DNA of 64,000 bases from Sulfoacidibacillus ferrooxidans (lineage in GTDB: Bacteria; Bacillota; Bacilli; Alicyclobacillales; SLC66): positions 620,001 to 684,000 of the forward strand of contig NZ_JALBUF010000001.1 of the NCBI RefSeq assembly GCF_022606465.1, written 5' to 3'. Positions 35,799 through 44,311 of this stretch are shown in pieces. Made by a program: the position numbers and the translations under genes. The notes below the pieces were generated by a model. That model was not told the DNA's origin, ran no database searches, and worked only from the letters and a program-made list of their open reading frames with translations. Every line of letters starts with the position of its first letter. Position 1 is the stretch's first letter.

Positions 35799-35906
35799 AG
35801 GTTCACTCCATATCATGGATCGTTATCATCAAAAAAATTGCATGCAAAGTGCGTAGCATTCAGTGTAATCTATAGCTATATACTTCATAGAGCGAGAGGT
35901 GAATCT

Positions 35907-36530
35907 ATGCTTTTAGCTGCACTTCATGGATTTCTTTTAGCAGTTGCACTCATCCTTCCCATCGGTATGCAAAATGGCTTTATTATTGGCCAAGGTGCGC
36001 TTCACAAGCGCTGGTTTGGTGCCTTACCAGCTGTGATCACGGCAGCCCTATGTGACACTCTTTTAGTCTCATTAGCAGTAATAGGCGTATCCTCGGCTGC
36101 GCTTCACATAACCTGGTTGCGGTATGCATTTGGTGCGCTTGGCATCTTGTTTTTGCTGTATATTGGTTCAATAACCTGGAGAGACAGCTCTAAGATAGAG
36201 CAACATGAGACTGCTACCGCATGGTCGCCAAAAAGACAGATCAAATTTGCCGCGTCCGTATCATTACTCAATCCACATGCACTCATTGATACATTAGCCG
36301 TGATTGGCGGGAGCGCCCTCATGTATACCTCTTGGCCAGATAAGTTCGCTTTTGGCATTGCATGTGTAGCCGTCTCGTGGATATGGTTTTTTGTTTTAGT
36401 CATTCTTGGGCATGTGACCGGACGCGTTGCAGTAAAAAAATCATCACTAGGTCTCATCAATCGAATCTCTGCCATCATGATGTGGAGCTCTGCCATCTAC
36501 CTTAGCTATATCATCTATACCTTCAAGTGA
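35907..36530 (+). CDS. LysE/ArgO-family amino acid exporter
   Basis: About 207 residues with six hydrophobic segments. The N-terminus LHGFLLAVALILPIGMQNGF carries the family PxGMQN motif, and SLLNPHALIDTLAVIGG is the conserved fourth-helix motif. LysE/ArgO carriers export basic amino acids when peptide uptake overfills the pool, which agrees with the peptide-salvage genes nearby. ATG at 35907 has GAGAGGTG 6 bases upstream; the frame is open for 46 codons before that but without a site. It is divergent from the pabB gene. Confidence 0.9.
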   Translation: MLLAALHGFLLAVALILPIGMQNGFIIGQGALHKRWFGALPAVITAALCDTLLVSLAVIGVSSAALHITWLRYAFGALGILFLLYIGSITWRDSSKIEQHETATAWSPKRQIKFAASVSLLNPHALIDTLAVIGGSALMYTSWPDKFAFGIACVAVSWIWFFVLVILGHVTGRVAVKKSSLGLINRISAIMMWSSAIYLSYIIYTFK

Positions 36531-36541
36531 AACAAACTTGA

Positions 36542-37009
36542 TCACGTAGATGAATGTGCGGGCAGTAAACCGATCCAAGCAAATTGACTGCCTAAAACGA
36601 CTCGTTTCGAGTCTGTGAGTTGAAATCGTCCAAATTTAACTTGGAGCTGCTGACCTTCTTTTAGTTGCGCATGACCCAGCTTATACAACTGTTCATCGAA
36701 ATGAATGTCTAACTTTGAGCCGACAGAATAAGGTGATGGTCCATCCACATCGTTATAAGTCTTTGTCACGTCGAGTGTTATCGATTGAAGTCGATCATTG
36801 GTTGAATTCATCGCAGACAGTATGCCATCCACTTTAAAGATCGGAGAAGTGAGCACACCATGCGAGGAGGTAGATTGTAAAGTAAACCCACCCGCTGGAC
36901 TCGATGCAGGAATAAGCGGTTGCGCTTTTGCTGCTGCCGTGCCACAACCAACAACTGTTAGAGAAGCTATACATAGTAGGAGTGCCGTAGTAGAAACCCT
37001 CATGTTCAT
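36542..37009 (-). CDS. putative lipoprotein, function unknown
   Basis: About 155 residues. A signal peptide (VSTTALLLCIASLTVVGC) ends in a lipobox with Cys near residue 22, so it is probably lipid-anchored outside the membrane. The mature part is beta-rich with no Cys and reads like a small OB- or immunoglobulin-like fold (LQSITLDVTKTYNDVDG, QLQVKFGRFQLTDSKR). I do not recognise a family. Four ATGs stand close together; the third is 7 bases after GGAGG and is taken as the start. The stop faces the LysE gene 11 bases away. Confidence 0.65.
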   Translation of the reverse strand: MNMRVSTTALLLCIASLTVVGCGTAAAKAQPLIPASSPAGGFTLQSTSSHGVLTSPIFKVDGILSAMNSTNDRLQSITLDVTKTYNDVDGPSPYSVGSKLDIHFDEQLYKLGHAQLKEGQQLQVKFGRFQLTDSKRVVLGSQFAWIGLLPAHSST

Positions 37010-37253
37010 CATCATTCCTCCCTATGTTAGTATACCTTTTTTAAAATGATTGTGTATAAATTCAAGTCTTCTTAGGCACTCCACGTAAGATGGTGTGCAT
37101 GGGATGGACAAGTGATTGTACTCAGTGGTGCTACCATTCCAATGTATAGACTGAATATTATAAAAATAAAAGATACATATGTCGATACTACGAGTGCTAA
37201 ATATCGATCACGTATTTCCAATGATGAAAAATAAAATATACTATTATTTCTCT

Positions 37254-38630
37254 CTAAGATGGATCGATTAATTTCCCCGGATTCAACAAATGTTGAGGAT
37301 CAAGAACAGACTTGATCAGTCTCATCGTTTCAAGAGCCGTTCCGTGTTCCTTTTCTTGATACTTCATTTTGCCAAGCCCAACACCATGTTCCCCTGTACA
37401 AGTTCCTCCTACACGCAGTGCTAGAGCGACCAATCTTTCGTTGAAGGCATGAGCTCGAGATAGATCTTCTTTGCAATCAACATTCACAGCTAGTGACACA
37501 TGAAAATTGCCATCTCCGACATGCCCCAATACGGCTCCTTGTAACTCCATTGTACACAGTAATTCTTTTGCGTTCCTTACTGCATCCGCTATCATTGATA
37601 TGGGCACACACACATCCGAGCCCATATGACGTAACCCTACATGTTGATGCATAAACGCATAGAGCGCATGGTGACGTACTTCCCACATTTGCTGACGCTC
37701 CTTTTCACCACTGACAAATACAAAATGGGTACAACCTTCATCTTTCATCAACTCTTGTGTTACACGAACGTCAGCCATTACACTTTCTGACGTTCCACGA
37801 AACTCTAGAAAAAGATGTGGCACAACAGAAAAACCGCTTGATCGATAGTGATTGAATGCCTCTATATAGGGTGAATCAACAAGTTCCATGCGTACAATCG
37901 GAATCCCTGCGCTGACTACAGCAGTAGATGCCTCGACACAAGATGTAATATCGGGAAATTCTGCTCTCGCGCATACAATGCTTTCCGGTATTCCCCATAC
38001 CTTGATCCACAATTCGGTAAACACACCTAGAGTCCCTTCAGAGCCAACAAAAAGCCCGTTCAGATTGTATCCAGAAGATGATTTTGCTGCCAAGGTTCCC
38101 GTATGAATCACAGTTCCATTCGCCAGGACAACTTCTATAGCACGCACATTCTCCCGCATCGCTCCATATCGAACAGTAGTCGTTCCGCTGGCATTGGTTG
38201 CCGCCATACCACCTAATGTTGCATTTGCGCCAGGATCTACGGCAAAAAATAACCCATAGGGCTTCAAAAAATGATTAAGCTGATCCTTTGTCACACCAGA
38301 TTGAACTCGTACTAGAAAATCCTCTGATCGAATCTCTAGTATGCGATTCATTCGATTCATGTCAAGAGAGATCCCACCCCTCACAGGGATCGCACTTCCT
38401 TCGAGTCCACTGCCACTGCCAAAGGGCACGATAGGTATCTGATATTTTGCAGAAAAATTCACAACGGTAATTACATCGTCAGTCGATTCAGGGAAAACGA
38501 CGAGATCAGGCAGTGAAGGTGAATTATAAGATTCATCCTTTCCATGTTGCTCTCGAACACATACATTGACAGACACTTTATCCATTCCTATAAGAGCGCT
38601 TAACTGATCAAATATTTCGGTGGCTATCAT
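37254..38630 (-). CDS. FAD-linked oxidase, GlcD / D-lactate dehydrogenase type
   Basis: VAO/PCMH-fold flavoprotein of about 458 residues oxidising 2-hydroxy acids such as glycolate or D-lactate. FAD-binding blocks: VPFGSGSGLEGSAIPVRGG, DPGANATLGGMAATNASG and GLFVGSEGTLGVFTEL. The C-terminal cap ends with GEHGVGLGK and LNPGKLIDP, the metal/FAD closing motif. No GlcE or GlcF gene is adjacent. ATG at 38630 has GGGGGTG 6 bases upstream and starts at the family's usual position. It lies just downstream of a truncated MFS fragment. Confidence 0.9.
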   Translation of the reverse strand: MIATEIFDQLSALIGMDKVSVNVCVREQHGKDESYNSPSLPDLVVFPESTDDVITVVNFSAKYQIPIVPFGSGSGLEGSAIPVRGGISLDMNRMNRILEIRSEDFLVRVQSGVTKDQLNHFLKPYGLFFAVDPGANATLGGMAATNASGTTTVRYGAMRENVRAIEVVLANGTVIHTGTLAAKSSSGYNLNGLFVGSEGTLGVFTELWIKVWGIPESIVCARAEFPDITSCVEASTAVVSAGIPIVRMELVDSPYIEAFNHYRSSGFSVVPHLFLEFRGTSESVMADVRVTQELMKDEGCTHFVFVSGEKERQQMWEVRHHALYAFMHQHVGLRHMGSDVCVPISMIADAVRNAKELLCTMELQGAVLGHVGDGNFHVSLAVNVDCKEDLSRAHAFNERLVALALRVGGTCTGEHGVGLGKMKYQEKEHGTALETMRLIKSVLDPQHLLNPGKLIDPS

Positions 38631-38656
38631 TTTAACACCCCCAAAAAAGAATACGA

Positions 38657-39019
38657 TTACAGTTGTGTTGTATTCTGTACATATGAGTTCTGTGTAGAAT
38701 CCAGGCGTATACGACTGGCCTGTATATTGATAACAATGCCCACTACAGCAAGTATCGCGATAACGACAAAAACACCATCCCAACCAAGATTAGGCACTAA
38801 GAACGAGGAGACTAAGGGTCCAATAGCACTCGCCGTATTTGAAATAAGCCCCATACCAAAAGCTCCAGCCCCCATCAGAGATAACGGAAAGGCGACACCA
38901 GGTGTGGCCCAGTAGTTCGGAGGAATCATGATACTCATTGCATTGATAATAACCGCAACAAGTAACCATGCATAGGACATATGACCAAAAACAAAAATAA
39001 GGATAGCTCCATTTATCAT
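38657..39019 (-). pseudogene. C-terminal fragment of an MFS transporter
   Basis: About 120 codons with three to four hydrophobic segments (LLVAVIINAMSIMI, VAFPLSLMGAGAFGMGLI, GVFVVIAILAVVGIVI), resembling the last third of a 12-helix major facilitator. The start ATG has GAGG 8 bases upstream, but the frame is closed by TGA immediately before it and no MFS sequence continues upstream, so the first two thirds are gone. It is distinct from the complete transporter at 39116. Likely a deletion remnant; a real small membrane protein cannot be ruled out. Confidence 0.55.
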
Positions 39020-39041
39020 TCACTTTACCTCGTAAAATTAA

Positions 39042-39081
39042 CTGATCGATATGCGAGTTCTGTAGACTCCATATCGATCAG
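39042..39081 (-). terminator. terminator after the MFS gene
   Basis: CTGATCGATATG (39042-39053) pairs perfectly with CATATCGATCAG (39070-39081), 12-bp stem and 16-base loop, about 35 bases past the stop of the MFS gene on the minus strand. It separates that gene from the truncated fragment. Confidence 0.55.
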
Positions 39082-39115
39082 CCTATCAAGATGAAACAAC
39101 TAATCCTCAATTACA

Positions 39116-40345
39116 TTAGTTCATAGCCATCTCTTTGTGAATAACATCTGTCTCCACTTCGGATCGAGTAAAAAAGGTTAGAATCAAAGAAAGAATACTT
39201 GATACCCCCAATGTCACTAATCCTGCAAATACGAATCCCATTGGTTTTAAAAGAGCAAACAACGGCCCACCAAACAATGCTCCGATATTAAACACAAGAA
39301 AAATAACCCCTGTAATTGTTCCAGCGATAGAATCATCAACAGAATCCTGACAAAGCGTAGCTGTCAAATCTACATATATTCCCCACCCGGCTCCAAATAA
39401 AAACGTAGCAATGAGCAATTCCGTCGGCGTTTTAGCAATTCCAAACATCCCAACACTACCCATAGCAATGAGAAATGAGGCAAAACTAACAATGTATTTA
39501 CGTCCTACTTTATCTGCTAATGCCCCAAGCGGGAATGCACAAATCAATCCCCCCAATCCTCCCATAGAGGCGATACTCGCAGCCGTAGAGGATGGTAATT
39601 GCAATACCTTAAGCAGGAAATCTGAGTAATACCCCAAATACCCAAAAAGTGCAATCCCAAATAAAAAAATAGATATAGACATCACCAGTACATTGCGATT
39701 GATGATCCCTTTTAAAGAAAGTTGACGTTTTTCAATTCTCTTATATGTTTTGGGTACAAACAGATAAAATAAAAGAATCGACACGAGACTAAAGGCTCCA
39801 GAAATAACAAAAGGAACTTGAAAATGTGGTAAAAAGGGTGAAATGAGATACGGGCTTGCAAATAATCCTAAACCAAAAAAGACAGCAAAAGCAGATACAG
39901 CTCGCCCTCGTGTTTCATAGAATATATCTCCTAGTAACGCGATAATGGCTGGTTGAAACATGCCAACTCCAACCCCTACCATAAATCTTGAAATCATGAG
40001 AGTTATGGGGGTTGTTGCAAATCCAGTAAAGACGGTGAATAATGTAAAAATAATGACTGATAAAAGAATCGTATATTTGACTGAGAATCGGTCAAATAAA
40101 TAGCCACCCACTAAACTAAAGACTGCAATACCGAGAGCATACCCAGTTGCGATCATTCCAAGAAGAGCAACCGTACCATGCACGTCAGGCACAATAAAGG
40201 GAGATCCGAACGTATACAGATTGGTATCGAATCCCTCAAGGAATGCGGGAATGGCTGATACGATCACAATTACAATAAACATCATCTTACTACGTTTCGA
40301 GACTGAACGAACTGATTCCGTCTGACTTAATCCAATCAAATTCAT
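39116..40345 (-). CDS. MFS transporter (sugar/aromatic acid type)
   Basis: Major facilitator of about 409 residues with 12 hydrophobic segments. Early FLEGFDTNLYTFGSPFI (a helix-1 Asp as in AAHS and sugar carriers), GGYLFDRFSVKYTILL between helices 2 and 3 and GALADKVGRKYIVS between 8 and 9 are the two MFS signature loops. The FEGFD-like motif in helix 1 is typical of aromatic-acid/H+ symporters, so an organic acid is a reasonable ligand. ATG at 40345 follows GGGGGATGGGG. It is near the GlcD-type oxidase but separated by a terminator. Confidence 0.85.
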   Translation of the reverse strand: MNLIGLSQTESVRSVSKRSKMMFIVIVIVSAIPAFLEGFDTNLYTFGSPFIVPDVHGTVALLGMIATGYALGIAVFSLVGGYLFDRFSVKYTILLSVIIFTLFTVFTGFATTPITLMISRFMVGVGVGMFQPAIIALLGDIFYETRGRAVSAFAVFFGLGLFASPYLISPFLPHFQVPFVISGAFSLVSILLFYLFVPKTYKRIEKRQLSLKGIINRNVLVMSISIFLFGIALFGYLGYYSDFLLKVLQLPSSTAASIASMGGLGGLICAFPLGALADKVGRKYIVSFASFLIAMGSVGMFGIAKTPTELLIATFLFGAGWGIYVDLTATLCQDSVDDSIAGTITGVIFLVFNIGALFGGPLFALLKPMGFVFAGLVTLGVSSILSLILTFFTRSEVETDVIHKEMAMN

Positions 40346-40511
40346 TTCCCCATCCCCCTTTGGTCGCATCTTAACTCTACATCCATAGTCCTATGTAGAT
40401 TGAATATTTATCATTATATTCAGTATATATTTAATTATAGATTAAAACAAAAAATATTTATCGACTGATCTATCTATTCGATAGAATGATCATCTTAACA
40501 AAAATAAAGTA

Positions 40512-40557
40512 GCCTCATGCACCACATACAGACAATAGGTGATTTGATGCATGAGGC
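40512..40557 (-). terminator. terminator after the 2-hydroxyacid dehydrogenase gene
   Basis: GCCTCATGCA (40512-40521) pairs with TGCATGAGGC (40548-40557), 10 bp, 26-base loop. On the minus strand the stem is followed by TACTTTATTTTTGTT, a T-rich tail, soon after the dehydrogenase stop. Confidence 0.65.
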
Positions 40558-40573
40558 CGAACATGATTGAAAT

Positions 40574-41590
40574 TCAAACTATCTGATGCGTTGTCGTTGT
40601 ACTTTCATTCACGAATGAAAGTACATGCTGCGGTCGTTGATCAATCGCATGCCGCACAAGATTATCGATGGCGTTTTGAATCATTGTTGCCCATGCACAT
40701 TGCGTTAATCCTGCTAAATGGGGGGATAACAGCATGCGTTGTCGTACTTCATCATCTACCAAAAGAAGAGGATGATCGGGAGGCAATGGTTCAGGATCAA
40801 AGACATCTAATCCTGCAGCATAAATCTGCTTTGTCACAAGCGCATTGGCTAACGCTTGATGATCTACCACACCTCCACGCCCCACATTGATCAATATGGC
40901 TGTTGGTTTCATGAGCGCAAAAAGTCGTGCATCAAACAGTTGATAACTTTGTTCTGTTAACGGTAGCGCCACCGCGACAGCATCTGCCACTTGAACAATC
41001 GCATCTAATTCGCTATATAGTAGCCCAAGCTTTTCTTCTACAGACGCGTTTCGAGTTCGCGAATAATAGAGTATCTTGGAGCCAAATGGACGTACTAACT
41101 CCGCAAAACACTGGCCGATAGCCCCTAAGCCTATGATTCCAATGGTCATTTCACTCAGGTTTCGCAACCGTGGACCCATGAGATCCATTCTCGCATTGGA
41201 GAATTGCCCATTGTATACCATAGCCTGTGCTTCACCAGCACGGCGTGCAAAATAGAGTAACATCATAAGCATATGTTCTGCCACGGCTGGAGCATTTGCT
41301 CCAGGATTATTGCAAACCACCAATCCTTTCTCAACAACCGCTTCGCGATCGATGCGATCATATCCTGCACTGACCAATTGGATCATTTCAAGACTAGTCG
41401 CAGAGAGCACTTCATACGGAATTGGTGTTCCGCCACCCAATACCGCCTGAAATTTAGATAACTGATCGCCCAACAAAGGATTTACATCATCCCAATATGC
41501 AATCTTCATCCATTCAGGTATCATAGGATTTCCCACCAAAAGACGATCCTTAGGAATTAACGATAAAACATGAAACGATGCATTATTCAT
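40574..41590 (-). CDS. D-isomer-specific 2-hydroxyacid dehydrogenase
   Basis: About 338 residues of the formate/glycerate/D-lactate dehydrogenase family, NAD(P)-linked reduction of 2-keto acids. The Rossmann motif is GIIGLGAIGQCFAE near residue 150, with SRTR after strand two (NADP preference). Catalytic residues: Arg in LINVGRGGVVD, Glu in GLDVFDPEPLP and His in LLSPHLAGLT. This is the GyaR/GhrB-like type (glyoxylate or hydroxypyruvate). It may work with the GlcD-type oxidase 2 kb away, but they are in separate units. Confidence 0.88.
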   Translation of the reverse strand: MNNASFHVLSLIPKDRLLVGNPMIPEWMKIAYWDDVNPLLGDQLSKFQAVLGGGTPIPYEVLSATSLEMIQLVSAGYDRIDREAVVEKGLVVCNNPGANAPAVAEHMLMMLLYFARRAGEAQAMVYNGQFSNARMDLMGPRLRNLSEMTIGIIGLGAIGQCFAELVRPFGSKILYYSRTRNASVEEKLGLLYSELDAIVQVADAVAVALPLTEQSYQLFDARLFALMKPTAILINVGRGGVVDHQALANALVTKQIYAAGLDVFDPEPLPPDHPLLLVDDEVRQRMLLSPHLAGLTQCAWATMIQNAIDNLVRHAIDQRPQHVLSFVNESTTTTHQIV

Positions 41591-41659
41591 CTACATTCCA
41601 ACCCTTATTTTCGACCTACACTTCACTGTATGAGATAGCCAGTCATCTTTCCTACCGTT

Positions 41660-43201
41660 TTATAGACTTGATTCTGACTGAAATGTTACTTGATGCTCTT
41701 TTAGACCATTTGTAGTCACTACCATTCGCCAATAACGACTATACAGCACCCAACCAATGACTCCAAATAAGATCACCTGGAAAAGCGGATTAAAATACCA
41801 AATCGTTTTTAGGGACGGAAGCACCACGAGATAAGCTAATCCTACAGCAATCAGCATTTGTATCCACCCAAGCAATAATTGCAACCTTCGTTTTTTCTTC
41901 AACCAAGTTCTGTTATTTTCGTATAACAATGGAGCGGATTTAGGTAAACGGAGTACACCTAAACCTAAAGCAAAGTGAACGATCGTTCCCGCTAACACAC
42001 TTGATGCCAATCCAAATGCTGTTCCGGTAAATACCGTTTGAGTCAAAACTACGCTCGACATGAAAGCCCCTACTGTTAACGTTCGAACAGGAGTCTGGAA
42101 CGAAGATAGATGTTTAAAATAACTGGGCAAAAGTCCGTCTGCTGAAAATGCTAGCATCATACGAGATTGTCCCATCATTACAGGTAGGATTGTTTTAAAT
42201 ACAATCAACGCAACCGCAAAACTAAGAATAACATCTAACCAACCTGGCAAGAGCAGACCTATAAGAGCTGAAGCACTAGCTAATGACGTATCGTGATCAC
42301 GCATCAATCCACTCAACAATTGCCAAGGTACCAAGTGGTATAGCGCGGCTGCAAATAAGGTATAAAATGCAGTAACAAGAAAAACCAACACAATCATACT
42401 ATTACCTAAAATTTTCTTTGCGTTTGCCGTTTCTCCACCTGTGTAAGTAGCACCTCGCAATCCCGAATATGCATAGTACAATACAGGAAGAACCATAAAA
42501 AAGGCAAAGTGAGTTTGTTGTGGAGCTCCGCTCATTAGACTGCTAGGAGATAGATGATCCTTTAGTGCAAGAATAGTCAACAAACTTGTTGATGAATGGC
42601 TGAATCCAACGATCATCACAAGTAAACCAGCAAATAGAATCACGCCCATTGCAATCTGCAAAGCAACCCCAACGAGACGAATGCCTCTCGCATGCATTGC
42701 CCACGCAATCCAAATCATGGCTAAACCTGCAATCCACTGACCTTCTATTGTTGTAAGAGGAGTTCCAAGCCCAGGCGACATGCTGTTTAACGCAGATGCT
42801 AGAAAAGTTGGTGCAACATAAGCTAAAAATCCGATGCTCGCAGTGCTACCAAACCAAGAAATAACATGTACAATAAAGCCAAACCTCGCACCAAGCGTAC
42901 GACTAATAAACAGGTACTCACCGCCTGCGCCAGCTAGTGATCCTGAGAAGAACCAATACGTCGCCGCAAGTGTCAAAGCAATACATCCATCAACAAAAAT
43001 AGCTAGAGGAACTTGTGCACCTATACCAGGTGTGATTCCCTGTACTTGCGCTGAAACCGCAAAGATACCAGCTCCTACTTCACCCGCAAGACCGAAGGCA
43101 ATCACCATTAACCAGGTTAATTTTTTAGCTAACCTGGTAGATGAAGGGTCTAGCGAGTGATCATGTATGCTTGAAGATAGATTACTTAACATCACCATCA
43201 C
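41660..43201 (-). CDS. APC-superfamily amino acid permease
   Basis: About 513 residues with 12 or more hydrophobic segments. Helix 1 has the substrate-binding unwound GLAGEVGAGIFAVSAQVQG (Gly-rich GxGIF), and helix 3 region ends GSLAGAGGEYLFISRTLG, the standard APC signature. It imports or exchanges amino acids or amines by proton coupling. The start is uncertain: GTG or ATG in the run at 43201-43190, none with a strong ribosome site. Two palindromes lie in its upstream region (43241-43275 and 43361-43390). Confidence 0.88.
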   Translation of the reverse strand: MMVMLSNLSSSIHDHSLDPSSTRLAKKLTWLMVIAFGLAGEVGAGIFAVSAQVQGITPGIGAQVPLAIFVDGCIALTLAATYWFFSGSLAGAGGEYLFISRTLGARFGFIVHVISWFGSTASIGFLAYVAPTFLASALNSMSPGLGTPLTTIEGQWIAGLAMIWIAWAMHARGIRLVGVALQIAMGVILFAGLLVMIVGFSHSSTSLLTILALKDHLSPSSLMSGAPQQTHFAFFMVLPVLYYAYSGLRGATYTGGETANAKKILGNSMIVLVFLVTAFYTLFAAALYHLVPWQLLSGLMRDHDTSLASASALIGLLLPGWLDVILSFAVALIVFKTILPVMMGQSRMMLAFSADGLLPSYFKHLSSFQTPVRTLTVGAFMSSVVLTQTVFTGTAFGLASSVLAGTIVHFALGLGVLRLPKSAPLLYENNRTWLKKKRRLQLLLGWIQMLIAVGLAYLVVLPSLKTIWYFNPLFQVILFGVIGWVLYSRYWRMVVTTNGLKEHQVTFQSESSL

Positions 43202-43240
43202 TATCCCATCATAATAGATTTTTCAAGCAAAATAAAGTAC

Positions 43241-43275
43241 TACTTAACACGATAAATAACTTATTGTGTTAAGTA
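43241..43275. promoter_or_regulatory. 35-bp near-perfect palindrome upstream of the permease
   Basis: TACTTAACACGATAA (43241-43255) and TTATTGTGTTAAGTA (43261-43275) are inverted repeats of 15 bp with one mismatch and a 5-base centre. It is 40 bases upstream of the permease start, in the 322-base gap between two divergent genes, so an operator for a dimeric regulator is more likely than a terminator. No regulator gene is adjacent. Confidence 0.5.
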
Positions 43276-43360
43276 TAATAACACACCGCTTCGTTGCAAT
43301 CAATAAGTATACTGAAAATTTAGATCTATTTGGGCTGCATTTTTCTATCTGCAATCTTGC

Positions 43361-43390
43361 ATCCAACTAGATATAACCATCTAGTTGGAT
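43361..43390. promoter_or_regulatory. 12-bp perfect hairpin in the divergent intergenic region
   Basis: ATCCAACTAGAT (43361-43372) pairs with ATCTAGTTGGAT (43379-43390), 6-base loop. It stands between two divergently read genes, where a terminator would not be expected, unless it ends a short leader transcript. No T-run follows. Confidence 0.4.
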
Positions 43391-43523
43391 CCCACACATC
43401 TCAATCAATGTACATAAGCGCATGATGGCAGTTTTATGCGTAGTATGATAAAAATTAGATATGATCAATTATTCGCTTCTTCTGATATGGGAACAAATTG
43501 TTTATCCTAAGGGGGAATTAACG

Positions 43524-44297
43524 ATGATCGTTTACGAACGTGAACATGATTTTGTCATGGTCGATCAACACCACCATGCGCTGTTGTCAGGACAGTTAGC
43601 TCAGTATTGGAGAGAAGATCTATTTAACGGAGAGAGCCATCGCGAAGATGTGATCTACGCTATCGCTCAACATGATCGAGCCTGGATCACTTTAGATGAA
43701 ATTCCTCTGTGGAATGATCGATCAAAGGCGCCCTTTTCGTTTATTGACTTCCCGTCTCCACTAAAACTCCTGCATTATCAACGCGGAGTAGATGAAGTAG
43801 AAGGTCAAAACAAATACGCCGCCTTACTCTGTAGCTGTCATTACTCTTCATTCTTTTACGAACCTATGAGTAGCGATGAACGCGAATATAAGCAACTTGA
43901 ATCCAATCGCCAAAATCGCTTGTTTAGCGAAATTAAATTCATATCTGACGACGAGTGTTCCCAACATTTGAGGATGTTAAAGTTCCTTGATAATTTATCT
44001 ATCTACATCTGCATCAACGAACCAGGTATATCGAAAAAAGAAGAATTCAAATGGTATACAGATGGCTTCAACGGTTCTGAACAACTACCGACTGCAGCAG
44101 GCAACAAAATCATTGCGTATTGGCTCAATGATCACTCGATCGGGCTCACCATGTCTCCGTTCAAAGAGCATACAAGAGTATCCGTTCCCACAAAAATCGT
44201 CACTAAAAAATCCATACACCAATACGGCGTGGCTAAGGCGTATTCACACACTAAAACGACAATTCGCACGGTAGAAGTAGGTCCATTGCCCATATAA
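43524..44297 (+). CDS. DUF3891 family protein
   Basis: About 257 residues. The N-terminus MIVYEREHDFVMVDQHHHAL followed by LLSGQLAQYW, and AIAQHDRAWITLDEIPLWN further in, are the DUF3891 hallmarks. The conserved His and Asp (QHHHA, QHDRAW) suggest a metal site like HD-domain hydrolases, but no activity is known. ATG at 43524 has AAGGGGG 9 bases upstream; the frame extends 21 codons further without a site. The gene stands alone, divergent from the amino acid permease and convergent with an MFS gene 15 bases away. Confidence 0.8.
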   Translation: MIVYEREHDFVMVDQHHHALLSGQLAQYWREDLFNGESHREDVIYAIAQHDRAWITLDEIPLWNDRSKAPFSFIDFPSPLKLLHYQRGVDEVEGQNKYAALLCSCHYSSFFYEPMSSDEREYKQLESNRQNRLFSEIKFISDDECSQHLRMLKFLDNLSIYICINEPGISKKEEFKWYTDGFNGSEQLPTAAGNKIIAYWLNDHSIGLTMSPFKEHTRVSVPTKIVTKKSIHQYGVAKAYSHTKTTIRTVEVGPLPI

Positions 44298-44311
44298 TCT
44301 TCCTGCATGCA

